From assembly GCA_937891805.1 (NCBI GenBank), contig CALATK010000235.1, positions 1-28,616 of the forward strand: DNA of 28,616 nt, given 5' to 3'. The stretch is from an uncultured Fibrobacter sp. (GTDB lineage: Bacteria; Fibrobacterota; Fibrobacteria; Fibrobacterales; Fibrobacteraceae). How positions within the stretch are numbered: the first letter of the stretch is position 1; every line of letters starts with the position of its first letter. The translations under genes and the position numbers were made by a program. Positions 7,970 through 15,435 of this stretch are shown here, piece after piece. Below the pieces are notes generated by a model. The model saw nothing but the letters and a program-made list of their open reading frames with translations, was not told the DNA's origin and did not search any database.

Positions 7970-8004
7970 GAGTTGCGAGTTACGAGTTACGAGCTACGAG
8001 TTGT
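7970..8004. repeat. Heptanucleotide tandem repeat, five units
   Basis: Five consecutive 7-nt units with consensus GAGTTAC (variants GAGTTGC, GAGCTAC, GAGTTGT) fill half of the gap between gluQ and the DUF3320 gene. This is one of seven heptad arrays in the window. Confidence 0.8.
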
Positions 8005-8032
8005 CGAATAGGGGCGTCTTTGGCTTTTGTAT

Positions 8033-8941
8033 CTACATATTTCGGCAGACGATGTCCAGGGCGGTATCTAGGTCGGCGGGCGCTTGGGTGGAGGCAAGTC
8101 CTGCCTTGAAAAGGACCCTGCCCAGGAGTTCTTGGGGGGTGATGCCTGCTTCCCGGTCTTGCCGGATACTGTGGGCTTTTTCCCGCTTGGAAAGTTTTTT
8201 GCCTGCGGTATCTACGATGAGGGGGTGGTGCAGGTACTTGGGCGATTCGGTCCTGCCCATCAGTTTCATCAGGGCGATTTGCCTTGCGGTGGAGTTCCGT
8301 ATGTCTTCGCCCCGGATAACGTGGGAGATTCCCTCTTCGATGTCGTCGACGCAGACGGCGAACTGGTAGGTCCATTGGCCGATTCTGTCCCGGATAGGGA
8401 AGTCCCCGCATTGGAGTTTCGGATTTTCGGCAAAGTCCCCTAGGCGTAGGTCGTGCCAGTTGATTACTTTGTCTGGAATCTTGATTCGGAGGGAGTGGGG
8501 GGCGTTGCGGGGGGAACCCCCGCTGGAGGGGGTAGAGAGCGACGCAGTGCGAACTAGGGGGAGGCTTCCCCCCTTGCATTTTCCTTGGTATATGATTTCG
8601 CCAAATTCGTTCTTTGGATTTTGTTCTTCTAGTTCTTTGCGGCTGCAGTAGCAGGGGTAGACCAGGTTTTGTGCTTCCAGTTTTTTGAGGGCTTTTTCGA
8701 ACCTGTCGAAGTGGTCGCTCTGGAGGCTTTCGCTTTGCCACTTGAAGCCAAGCCATTGCAGGTCTTCGCGGATGGCCTCGATGTGTTCGGGCCTTGACCT
8801 TTCTTGGTCGTGGTCCTCGATGCGCAGGTGCACCGACAGGTCCCATTTTTTGGCGGCGGCCCACACGTACAGGGCCGAAAGCAGGTGGCCTTCGTGAAGG
8901 TAGCCGGTGGGGCTGGGCGCAAATCTGGTTTTTCCGGGCAT
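8033..8941 (-). CDS. gluQ: Glutamyl-Q tRNA(Asp) synthetase
   Basis: The 302-aa product is a truncated class I glutamyl-tRNA synthetase without an anticodon-binding domain. It attaches glutamate to queuosine at position 34 of tRNA-Asp. The HIGH signature is H16-E-G-H19 within APSPTGYLHEGH, and the KMSKS loop is KKLSKR (248-253). The zinc site typical of GluQ is present as C97, C99, Y118 and C122 (CYC then YxxxC). Residues about 124-148 form a serine/proline-rich insert encoded by a GC-rich palindromic repeat absent from ordinary family members. An upstream in-frame extension to 9070 is rejected: the ATG at 8941 begins the conserved PGKTRFAPSP and has TATATTT 6 nt upstream. Heptad arrays lie on both sides. 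It may be co-transcribed with the DUF3320 gene 70-85 nt downstream. Confidence 0.93.
   Translation of the reverse strand: MPGKTRFAPSPTGYLHEGHLLSALYVWAAAKKWDLSVHLRIEDHDQERSRPEHIEAIREDLQWLGFKWQSESLQSDHFDRFEKALKKLEAQNLVYPCYCSRKELEEQNPKNEFGEIIYQGKCKGGSLPLVRTASLSTPSSGGSPRNAPHSLRIKIPDKVINWHDLRLGDFAENPKLQCGDFPIRDRIGQWTYQFAVCVDDIEEGISHVIRGEDIRNSTARQIALMKLMGRTESPKYLHHPLIVDTAGKKLSKREKAHSIRQDREAGITPQELLGRVLFKAGLASTQAPADLDTALDIVCRNM
8509..8573. repeat. GC-rich palindromic element inserted in frame within gluQ
   Basis: Two hairpins, ACCCCC-GCTGGA-GGGGGT (about 8516-8533) and GGGGG-AGGCTT-CCCCC (about 8556-8571), flank a short spacer. The segment encodes the extra residues 124-148 of GluQ. It has the look of a dispersed REP-like element that landed in a coding loop without breaking the frame. 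Confidence 0.6.
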
Positions 8942-8947
8942 AGGGGG

Positions 8948-8954
8948 AAATATA
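8948..8954 (-). promoter_or_regulatory. TATATTT box of gluQ, leaderless geometry
   Basis: The minus strand reads TATATTT, then six bases, then the ATG at 8941. There is no Shine-Dalgarno sequence. This decides the gluQ start. Confidence 0.55.
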
Positions 8955-8959
8955 GTTAT

Positions 8960-9034
8960 GAATTCGGATTTCGGAATTATGAATTGTTTCTGAATATAAT
9001 TCTGAACTCTGAAATCAGGACTCCGAATTGAATC
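8960..9034. repeat. Heptad repeat element with inverted arms (GAATTCG / CTCTGAA type)
   Basis: Four 7-nt units of GAATTCG type (8960-8987) are followed by units of TTCTGAA/CTCCGAA type in the opposite sense (8988-8994 and 9000-9034). The arms are roughly inverted copies of each other. The element fills the space between the divergent gluQ and 9082 promoters. Confidence 0.7.
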
Positions 9035-9043
9035 GACTAATGC

Positions 9044-9050
9044 TATATTT
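9044..9050 (+). promoter_or_regulatory. TATATTT promoter box of the exported-protein gene
   Basis: TATATTT lies 31 nt before the ATG at 9082, leaving a short leader that carries CGGGG as a weak ribosome binding site. Confidence 0.45.
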
Positions 9051-9081
9051 CTTTTGAAAACGACGAACAATCGGGGTGTTT

Positions 9082-9660
9082 ATGAAATTGAGTGGATTGG
9101 TTGGATGTGCTTGCCTACTTGCCTTTGCGGCGGGCGCTTTTGCTAACGACATTATCGCGACGACCTCCAACGGCTCTACGGTGATTCTCCACGACAACGG
9201 CCGCTGGGAATACTACCAGAACAACGCGAAGATTCGGGACGTGCGTCCGGAAGCCATGCCCGAAGACGCCAAGTTCAACGTGTCCGTGCTTTATGAAAGT
9301 GCCGACAAGTTGAAGAAGAACGTGCGTATGGCCATGGAAGCGGACTTTGCCACCGAAGAAGAAATCAAGGACAGCCTGCGCAAGGTGCCCAAGGGCGGTA
9401 TCATCTATTTCCAGGTGCCAACCAAGCAAATCAAGAAGGGGCTGAACCGGGAGTTCACTTATTCTGTCTATGACAAGGGCAAGACTCCGATATTCTCGAA
9501 GACCGTTGCAGAAACCGAGGCGACTCCTAGCGAAGACGCAGGAGTTTCGAACCTGGTGGTGGTGCCTGTCTATGGTCGGCCCAAGTCCAAGGTCATGAAG
9601 GCCCGCGTGGAAAATCGTGCTGCAAGGCAGACCCTGGATATCGACGTTCCTATCCAGTAA
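9082..9660 (+). CDS. Small exported protein of unknown function (DUF3157-like start)
   Basis: The 192-aa product has a signal peptide (MKLSGLVGCACLLAFAAGAF) with likely cleavage after AFA, so it should reach the periplasm. The mature N-terminus contains TVILHDNGRWEYY, the 'value-of-DNGxWxY' strand seen in DUF3157-like and other small exported proteins. The middle (about 60-110) is lysine/glutamate rich, and the C-terminus looks like a beta domain. No catalytic motif is visible. The ATG at 9082 is chosen over a GTG at 9076 because it gives better spacing from CGGGG and begins the typical n-region. The exonuclease gene starts 26 nt downstream and may be read through. Confidence 0.7.
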   Translation: MKLSGLVGCACLLAFAAGAFANDIIATTSNGSTVILHDNGRWEYYQNNAKIRDVRPEAMPEDAKFNVSVLYESADKLKKNVRMAMEADFATEEEIKDSLRKVPKGGIIYFQVPTKQIKKGLNREFTYSVYDKGKTPIFSKTVAETEATPSEDAGVSNLVVVPVYGRPKSKVMKARVENRAARQTLDIDVPIQ

Positions 9661-9685
9661 GGGAACGCTTCGCAGGGACTAAACC

Positions 9686-10249
9686 GTGAAATTTGCCGTC
9701 GTGGACTTGGAAACCACCGGAGGGAAACCTTCCGATGGACGAATCACCGAAATAGGCGTCGTTTTGATGGACGATACCAACGTGGAGGGAACGTTCCAGG
9801 CCCTGGTAGATCCGGGCATGCCAATCCAGCCTTTTGTGCAAAGGCTTACGGGAATTACCGACGAGATGGTGCAGGGTAAACCGCAGTTTTCGGCTATCGC
9901 CGAAGACCTGATGGGAATGTTGCAAGACCGCATCTTTGTGGCTCACAACGTGCAGTTCGACAGCCGTTTTATGATGGCGGAACTGAAACGCTGTGCCATC
10001 AAGTACGACCCGCCCAGGCTTTGCACGGTGAAGCTTTCCCGAAGGTTTTTTCCGGGGCTGCCCAGCTACAGCCTGCACAACCTGACGGAATCCCTGGAAC
10101 TTCCGGACTTTAATCACCACAGGGCTCTGGCCGATGCCCGTGCCGCCGCTGAAATCTTGAAGCTGGTCTATGAAAAAATCGGACCGGAAAAGTTGTTGAA
10201 AGAGGTGAAGAACCTACCGAAGAAAGATTCTCGACCCGGCCGGGGCTGA
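9686..10249 (+). CDS. DnaQ-like 3'-5' exonuclease (DEDDh family)
   Basis: The 187-aa protein has the full DEDDh set: D7 and E9 in VVDLETTGG, D92 in AHNVQFDSRF, and H145 with D150 in HHRALADARAA. These residues bind two metal ions and remove nucleotides from DNA 3' ends. The length covers only the exonuclease domain. It resembles the epsilon subunit of polymerase III and also stand-alone repair exonucleases of the same fold, and I cannot separate these from sequence alone. The start is GTG at 9686, preceded by AGGGA about 7 nt upstream. It follows the exported-protein gene closely. A heptad array begins 19 nt after its stop. Confidence 0.85.
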   Translation: MKFAVVDLETTGGKPSDGRITEIGVVLMDDTNVEGTFQALVDPGMPIQPFVQRLTGITDEMVQGKPQFSAIAEDLMGMLQDRIFVAHNVQFDSRFMMAELKRCAIKYDPPRLCTVKLSRRFFPGLPSYSLHNLTESLELPDFNHHRALADARAAAEILKLVYEKIGPEKLLKEVKNLPKKDSRPGRG

Positions 10250-10267
10250 CACATCTTGTCCCCTGCG

Positions 10268-10358
10268 GCCCTAACACCTACAACCTGTTATCTAAAACCT
10301 ATCCCCTAGATCCTAGCCCCTAGATCCTATCCCCTAAATCCTAGCCCCTAATCACTAC
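10268..10358. repeat. Heptanucleotide tandem repeat, about 13 units (NNCCTAN)
   Basis: Read in 7-nt steps from 10268 the sequence keeps the pattern NNCCTAN through about 13 units. Degeneracy increases to the left, and the cleanest units are CCCCTAG and ATCCTAG (10303-10344). The last unit supplies the stop codon of the GH3 gene (CTA at 10355-10357). No other feature is visible in this gap. Confidence 0.8.
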
Positions 10359-11641
10359 CTGATCATCCCCGCCTTATACTTCATCTTGAGTATTCGGGCG
10401 GCGGATTCTTCGATACGCTTGCGGTAGGTCTTGTTGTTCTTGGAAATCTGCACGAGGTAGTTCACCATCTCTACCGCCTTTGCGGGGTAGGTAATCATGA
10501 ACATGTCGTTGCCTGCGGTAAGGGCGGTGCGGATAAGTTTGCGGAAATCCTTGCGGGGATATCCCTTGCTTTTTACCCGTTCTGTTCCGCTGACCCAGGC
10601 CCGTAGGGACACTCCCCACAGGTCGTCGGTGAGAATCACCGTTTCCGGGTCCATATCCCGGGCCATTTTCACGATTTTCGGCTCGAATACGGCGGGGCGG
10701 CTAGAAATGCGGATAAACCGCACGCTGCTCATCATGGTTACGGGAATGTCGTCGGAAAGCCGCTTGAAAAATTCCACGTTGTAGGCGATTTTCTTTTTGG
10801 GACTTGCACTGATGGCGATTTGATGGTCGCTGTTGGTCCAAGAGTCATAACCCGGGAAATGCTTGGACACGCATACCACACCGCTTTGGCGCATACCCTG
10901 GACAAAGGCCTGGACTTTTTCGGTACTGGTGGAATCTTTTTCCCAGCTGCGGGCGCTTTCTTCCATAAAGGAATTCTTTTTCCGGTGGTCTTTGGCGGGG
11001 TCCAGCACCGGGGCCAGGTTCATGTTGATGCCAAGTTCCATCAGTTCAGCGCCGATTTCTGCGGAGATCCGCTGGACAGAATCCGCGGGCATGTCCCGCA
11101 TTTCCTTGGCGCTGGGGGCGTGCTTCCATTTTTCGGAGATGCCGCCCAGGCGGTTTACGAAGCCGCCCTCCTGGTCGCTTGCCACCAGCAGGGGGATTTT
11201 CAGGCCTTCGTTGGCTTCCTTGATTCGGGACTTGAATGCCGCCGTGTCCTTCAGGTGGTTTTTCATGACCAGTACGGCTCCGAATTCGTTCTCTATCAGG
11301 AACTGGGCCGGAGAAAGGTACACCATGACCATCTGGGCGGCCTTCTGCTTGATGCTCATGGAATTCCAGAGGGGCATCAGTTCGTCGGGCAGGCCGTAGG
11401 GGTTTTCTATGATCGCGGCAGTAGTGTCGGCGATGCTATCGGTGCGGGTGGTGTCTAGCTGGAGTGTGTCGGCCGTGCTGGTGACGATGGCGGAATTGCT
11501 CGTGGGTTTCGCCTCTTGATTTGCCACGGATTCAGTCAACGAATTTAGCGGAATGAATTGCTCGTGCGACAGAGAATCCTCCGCCTGCACAAGAACAGTC
11601 GTTGCCAGAAAAACGATTGCTGGTACTATGTTAATTTTCAT
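10355..11641 (-). CDS. Family 3 glycoside hydrolase, NagZ-like, exported
   Basis: The 428-aa product has a signal peptide (cleavage likely after VQA, residue 20) and a threonine/serine-rich linker to about residue 85. A GH3 TIM-barrel domain follows. ASDQEGGFVNRL (about 154-165) and KHFPG (260-264) are family signatures, and TDDLWG (about 338-343) supplies the nucleophile aspartate. NagZ enzymes have an Asp-Ser-His acid/base triad after KHFPG; here it reads NSDH (His273 kept, Asp moved one place). It probably cleaves beta-N-acetylhexosamine bonds of peptidoglycan, here outside the cytoplasm. It is last in a minus-strand run after topB (32-nt gap). The start codon falls in a heptad array and lacks a clear ribosome binding site. 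Exact substrate uncertain. Confidence 0.85.
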   Translation of the reverse strand: MKINIVPAIVFLATTVLVQAEDSLSHEQFIPLNSLTESVANQEAKPTSNSAIVTSTADTLQLDTTRTDSIADTTAAIIENPYGLPDELMPLWNSMSIKQKAAQMVMVYLSPAQFLIENEFGAVLVMKNHLKDTAAFKSRIKEANEGLKIPLLVASDQEGGFVNRLGGISEKWKHAPSAKEMRDMPADSVQRISAEIGAELMELGINMNLAPVLDPAKDHRKKNSFMEESARSWEKDSTSTEKVQAFVQGMRQSGVVCVSKHFPGYDSWTNSDHQIAISASPKKKIAYNVEFFKRLSDDIPVTMMSSVRFIRISSRPAVFEPKIVKMARDMDPETVILTDDLWGVSLRAWVSGTERVKSKGYPRKDFRKLIRTALTAGNDMFMITYPAKAVEMVNYLVQISKNNKTYRKRIEESAARILKMKYKAGMIR

Positions 11642-11675
11642 TCTGAATTCCGAAATCCGAATTCCGAAGTTACTC
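11641..11675. repeat. Heptanucleotide repeat between topB and the GH3 gene
   Basis: Four 7-nt units (TTCTGAA, TTCCGAA, ATCCGAA, TTCCGAA) plus a degenerate fifth fill exactly the gap from the GH3 start codon to the topB stop codon. Confidence 0.75.
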
Positions 11676-14112
11676 AGCTACTTTTCTTCCCAAACCGCCT
11701 GGGCTTGAATTCGCGGGGCGGAAAATCGAACTTGAGCTTGCCTTTTTCCAGATACAGGTAGGCGTCAAACAGACGGTGGCTCTTGCTGCGGAATCCCTTG
11801 ATAAGCTCCGTCTTTTCGCCTGCCAATAGCTTCTGGATGGCCTCGAAGGGCAGTTCCTTGCCCAAGAGAATCTTAGGAAGCGAAATTCCCGAAGGCTGCC
11901 TGTCCACATAACTTTGGGAAACGTAGCCCGTGAGGGTCTCGAACACGTCGGTTCCGTCGACGGGAGAAGATCCCACCTTCTTGCCGGTGTCGATTTCTTC
12001 GGGCTTGTCGTCAAAGACGAATTCAATCTTGTTCTGGTCGTTGATGATGACCACCGCCGAAAATTCGGAACCCTTCTTGCTGCGGAATCCCGTAAGAGGG
12101 CCGATTTTGCGCTTGGTCAAGAGCTCCACCACTTCTTCGTCGGTGAGGCGTTTTCCGCCTATCATCTTGCGGATGACAATGCCGTCTTCGGTCTTGTAGC
12201 GGCTCACGGTCTCGAAAACCTTCTTGCCGTTTACGGGACTGAACTTGGCTTCGCCTTCGGTGTGTTCTTCCTTGAAACCCTTGATGTTCTTTACCATGGT
12301 GCGGGTCATTTCTACAATGCCCTTCATGAACTCTTCCCGGGATTCCTTGCCCTTGGAAATCAAGTCCATCTTGTATTCCCATTCGCCGGTGAGTTCCGGG
12401 CTGGTGAGGGCGTCGCAGTTCATGGCCGAAAGCACCTTGATCAGGTCAAAGGCCTTGGCGGTAGGGATCATGTCCTTGCCGTCGCGGACCACGTACTTGT
12501 CGCTGACCAGCTTTTCGATAATGGCTGCGCGGGTGGCGGGGGTGCCGAGGCCACGTTCTTTCATGGCGTCCCGCAGTTCGTCGTCTTCCACCAGCTTGCC
12601 CGCACTTTCCATCATGGAAAGGAGCGAACTTTCGGTGTAGTGGGCAGGAGGCTTGGTAAAGTCTTCTTCTGCTTCGATGGAGACGGTCTTCGCCTTGTTG
12701 CCGTTCAACTTGGGAATGTTGGACTCGTCGTCGCTATCCTTGCCGTAAACCGCCTTGAAACCCGGGTCCACCAGGATCTTACCTTCGGTAAGGAAGGTTT
12801 CGCTTTCGACGGTGGTAATGCGGGTGGTGTTCAGGTACTTTGCCGGCGGGAAAAACACGGCGATGAACCGCTGGCAAATCATCTGGTAAATCTTCGCTTC
12901 TGCTTCGGAAAGGCTCTTGGGAGCGACACCGGTGGGGATAATGGCGAAGTGGTCCGAAATTTTCGAGTTGTCAAAGACCTTTGGGGTGCGCTTGACCCAG
13001 TTGTTGTCCAGGGCCTGCTGGGCGAACTTTGCCAGAGGGCCCGTAATCTTACCCAGGGTAGATTTCACAGGAGCCACGTAGTCTTCGGGCAGGTGGCGGC
13101 TGTCGGTACGGGGGTAGGTGGTGGCCTTGTGGTGTTCGTACAGGGACTGGGCTATGGAAAGGGTGGTCTTGGCGCTAAAGCCGAAACGGCTGTTGGCTTC
13201 GCGCTGCAGCGTGGTCAGGTCGTAGAGGCCTGCGCATTTCTGCTCACTTTCGGAGGTGCTTTCTTCGATGGTGCCCGGCTTGCCCTTGCATTTTTCCAAG
13301 ATGGCCTTGACCGTTTTTTCGTCAAAGATCTGCTTCTGCTTTTCCTTGCCGTCGGCCTTGAACCATTTGCCCTGGTAGTTGCTTCCGCTGTTGTCGAAAT
13401 CGGCGGTGACGGTCCAGAACTTTTGGGGCTTGAACTGCAGGCGTTCTTCTTCGCGCTTGACGATAATGGCGAGGGTGGGGGTCTGCACACGGCCGCAGGG
13501 GGTAATCTGGAACCCGCCCATGGAACTGTTGTAGGCGGTGAGCCCGCGGCTCCCGTTCATGCCCACCAGCCAGTCGGCCTCGGAGCGGCAAAGGGCGGCG
13601 TCTTTCAGGTTTTCCATGTCCTCGGCGGTGCGCAGGTGCTCAAAGGCTTCCTTGATGGCCGTGGGCGTCATGCTCTGCATCCAGAGGCGCTTTAGGGTCT
13701 TGCCCTTGAAGTTCCCTTTGAGCACGTAGTCCAATATGTAGAAGAAAATCAATTCACCTTCGCGGCCCGCATCGCAGGCATTGATGATGGTGGTGACATC
13801 TTTACGTTTGATGAGTTTTCCGAGGGCCGTCAGGTGGCTCTTGGTGGTGGGGAGGGCCACCAGGGGGAATTTTTCCGGCAGCATGGGGAGGGTTTTCATG
13901 TCCCATGCCTTGTAGCGTTCGTCAATATCCTTGGGGTCGGCGATGCCTACCAGGTGGCCGATGGCGTGGCTAACGATGGTGGTGTCGCTTTCCCAGTAGG
14001 CGGTCTCTTTCTTGAAATTCTTTGCACCCAGGACTTTGACCAGGTCAGAGGCCACGCTGGGTTTTTCGGCGATAATCAGGGTCTTTTCGGGAGCTTTCGT
14101 TTTTGTTGCCAT
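11674..14112 (-). CDS. topB: DNA topoisomerase III (type IA)
   Basis: The 812-aa enzyme relaxes or decatenates DNA through a transient tyrosyl-phosphate bond. The Toprim domain has E16 in IIAEKPSVA and the acidic DAGREGE (114-120). The catalytic tyrosine is Y333 in TTYPRTDSRH. FQITPCGRVQTPTL (about 201-214) is the conserved central motif. Instead of zinc fingers the C-terminus carries two copies of a topoisomerase C-terminal repeat (Toprim_Crpt type). One starts FSPVNGKKVFE and the other SSPVDGTDVFE, each ending with a GFRSK strand. The length is slightly above that of E. coli TopB. Start ATG at 14112 has GGAAG upstream. It lies 18 nt after the glycosyltransferase gene, so the two are likely co-transcribed. 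Confidence 0.93.
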   Translation of the reverse strand: MATKTKAPEKTLIIAEKPSVASDLVKVLGAKNFKKETAYWESDTTIVSHAIGHLVGIADPKDIDERYKAWDMKTLPMLPEKFPLVALPTTKSHLTALGKLIKRKDVTTIINACDAGREGELIFFYILDYVLKGNFKGKTLKRLWMQSMTPTAIKEAFEHLRTAEDMENLKDAALCRSEADWLVGMNGSRGLTAYNSSMGGFQITPCGRVQTPTLAIIVKREEERLQFKPQKFWTVTADFDNSGSNYQGKWFKADGKEKQKQIFDEKTVKAILEKCKGKPGTIEESTSESEQKCAGLYDLTTLQREANSRFGFSAKTTLSIAQSLYEHHKATTYPRTDSRHLPEDYVAPVKSTLGKITGPLAKFAQQALDNNWVKRTPKVFDNSKISDHFAIIPTGVAPKSLSEAEAKIYQMICQRFIAVFFPPAKYLNTTRITTVESETFLTEGKILVDPGFKAVYGKDSDDESNIPKLNGNKAKTVSIEAEEDFTKPPAHYTESSLLSMMESAGKLVEDDELRDAMKERGLGTPATRAAIIEKLVSDKYVVRDGKDMIPTAKAFDLIKVLSAMNCDALTSPELTGEWEYKMDLISKGKESREEFMKGIVEMTRTMVKNIKGFKEEHTEGEAKFSPVNGKKVFETVSRYKTEDGIVIRKMIGGKRLTDEEVVELLTKRKIGPLTGFRSKKGSEFSAVVIINDQNKIEFVFDDKPEEIDTGKKVGSSPVDGTDVFETLTGYVSQSYVDRQPSGISLPKILLGKELPFEAIQKLLAGEKTELIKGFRSKSHRLFDAYLYLEKGKLKFDFPPREFKPRRFGKKSS

Positions 14113-14130
14113 GAGACTTCCGTTCTTAAC

Positions 14131-15267
14131 TTATTTCCATTTGAAACGTCCGAACAGGCCAAACAGCACTGCCAGGACGGTAAAGGGGGCATGGACGATT
14201 TCTACGGGAATGCACCACTTGAGCAGGTGCTCCTGCCGGAATATCTTGAGCCCACGCAAAATGAGGATCAGGTCGCCCAGGCTTTTTAGGGCGAAGGCGA
14301 CCAGGGTTGCAATTAAAACTTCGGTGCTGAAGGGCGAAAACGCTGCCGTGACGCAAAGCATGGTCAAAAACAGGAACACCATGGAGAGCACGAACACGAT
14401 TTTCGGGGAGTAGTAGATGGTCTTGGAGGCCCAGCGCTTGCGCTGCTCCCAGAGTTCCTTCAGGGTCTCCTTGCCGTTTGTGGTCACGAAGGTGGAGGGG
14501 GTAATGCAGTAACGCATGGCGAAGGGCCGGTCGGTGGCCAACTTTTGCATCAGAAGGTCGTCGTCGCCGCTCTGGATTTTGATGACGTTCTCGAACCCGT
14601 TTACGCTCTTGAAAAAGTCCTTCCGGTAGGCCAGGTTGTTGCCCGTGCTGGTGAGAGGCAGGTGCATGGCGAGGCCCGCAGTACCCGCCACCCGGTAAAT
14701 GAGGGTCTCTACCGCCTGCATACAGATAATGAAGGGGGACTTGCCGGGGACGGTGGGGATGTAGGAATGCCCTGCCACCAGTTCGATTCCGGGTTCGAAT
14801 TCCCGGAGGATTCCCGTAAGCCATTCCCGCTGGACAATGCAGTCGGCGTCCGTAAGGCACAGGATGTCTCCTTCGCAGGCCTCGATCATCTTGCTGATGG
14901 CGTGTTTCTTGGGGCTTACGCCCTCGGGCAGGTCCTTGATGGTCAAAATATGGAGCCGTTCGGGGTGGCGGGCGCGGTATTCCTCCAGAATCTGGGGGGT
15001 GTCGTCGGTACTGCGGTCGTCGGCCACCCAAACGTCCCAGACGCCGGCGTAGTCCTGGTCCAGTACGGAATCCAGGGTGGCCCGAATGCCAGCGGACTCG
15101 TTCCGGGCGGCGATGAGGACGCTGACCCTCGGGGGCGGGTTCACGGTAGAACGCCCCTCCCGGACGGTGCCCAGGGCACGGTAAAAACGCACCTCTAGCC
15201 ACAGGTAGAAGAGTCCGAACAGGGCAAGGAGGGCAATAAGCCCGTATGTGACAACGGTCCAAACCAT
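14131..15267 (-). CDS. Membrane glycosyltransferase, family 2
   Basis: The 378-aa protein has one N-terminal membrane segment (about 5-25) and two to three at the C-terminus (about 288-310, 315-340, 350-372) around a GT-A domain. SVLIAARNES (about 49-58) opens the nucleotide-sugar site. D83/D84 in VADDRS and TDAD (139-142) bind the donor and metal, GDDDLL (234-239) is the acceptor-side acidic motif, and QRKRW (275-279) is the Q/RxxRW motif of processive or lipid-linked enzymes. It likely transfers a sugar at the cytoplasmic membrane; donor and acceptor cannot be told. The start at 15267 has no Shine-Dalgarno sequence and TACATTT 10 nt upstream. It heads the unit with topB and the GH3 gene. 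Confidence 0.87.
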   Translation of the reverse strand: MVWTVVTYGLIALLALFGLFYLWLEVRFYRALGTVREGRSTVNPPPRVSVLIAARNESAGIRATLDSVLDQDYAGVWDVWVADDRSTDDTPQILEEYRARHPERLHILTIKDLPEGVSPKKHAISKMIEACEGDILCLTDADCIVQREWLTGILREFEPGIELVAGHSYIPTVPGKSPFIICMQAVETLIYRVAGTAGLAMHLPLTSTGNNLAYRKDFFKSVNGFENVIKIQSGDDDLLMQKLATDRPFAMRYCITPSTFVTTNGKETLKELWEQRKRWASKTIYYSPKIVFVLSMVFLFLTMLCVTAAFSPFSTEVLIATLVAFALKSLGDLILILRGLKIFRQEHLLKWCIPVEIVHAPFTVLAVLFGLFGRFKWK

Positions 15268-15277
15268 TTTCGGGGCT

Positions 15278-15284
15278 AAATGTA
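15278..15284 (-). promoter_or_regulatory. TACATTT box of the glycosyltransferase-topB-GH3 unit
   Basis: The minus strand reads TACATTT ten bases before the ATG at 15267. This fits the TAnnTTT box and implies a transcript with almost no leader. Confidence 0.45.
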
Positions 15285-15304
15285 AAAAGGTTTTTTGAAA
15301 AATT

Positions 15305-15332
15305 GGTCCGGCGGGGGCGGTCCGGCGGGGGC
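15305..15332. repeat. Perfect 14-bp GC-rich tandem duplication
   Basis: GGTCCGGCGGGGGC occurs twice in direct succession. The pair is flanked by AAAATT on the left and AATTTT on the right. It lies between divergent promoters. Confidence 0.85.
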
Positions 15333-15435
15333 AATTTTGGATACATATATATATGTTAATGTTTATTTGGCGGAAAACGGGACATCATCGAGTGTTTGCA
15401 ATTATTTTACATTGTCTATGAAAAAGGAATTCGTT

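Noticed and set aside
8942..9070. N-terminal extension of GluQ to 9070
   Set aside because: The extra 43 residues are encoded by the heptad repeat and the promoter box and lie before the conserved start of the family.
10268..10358. Possible CRISPR-like array
   Set aside because: The units are 7 nt and contiguous, with no spacers and no cas genes nearby.
11914..13695. Long plus-strand open frame of 593 codons
   Set aside because: It is the antisense shadow of topB, whose motifs are complete. The translation is rich in Val, Gly, Phe and His as expected for a shadow frame and shows no domain.
14126..15346. Minus-strand frame of 406 codons overlapping the glycosyltransferase
   Set aside because: It is an alternative frame of the same DNA, rich in Pro, Arg and Gly. 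The other frame has the GT2 motifs and membrane segments.
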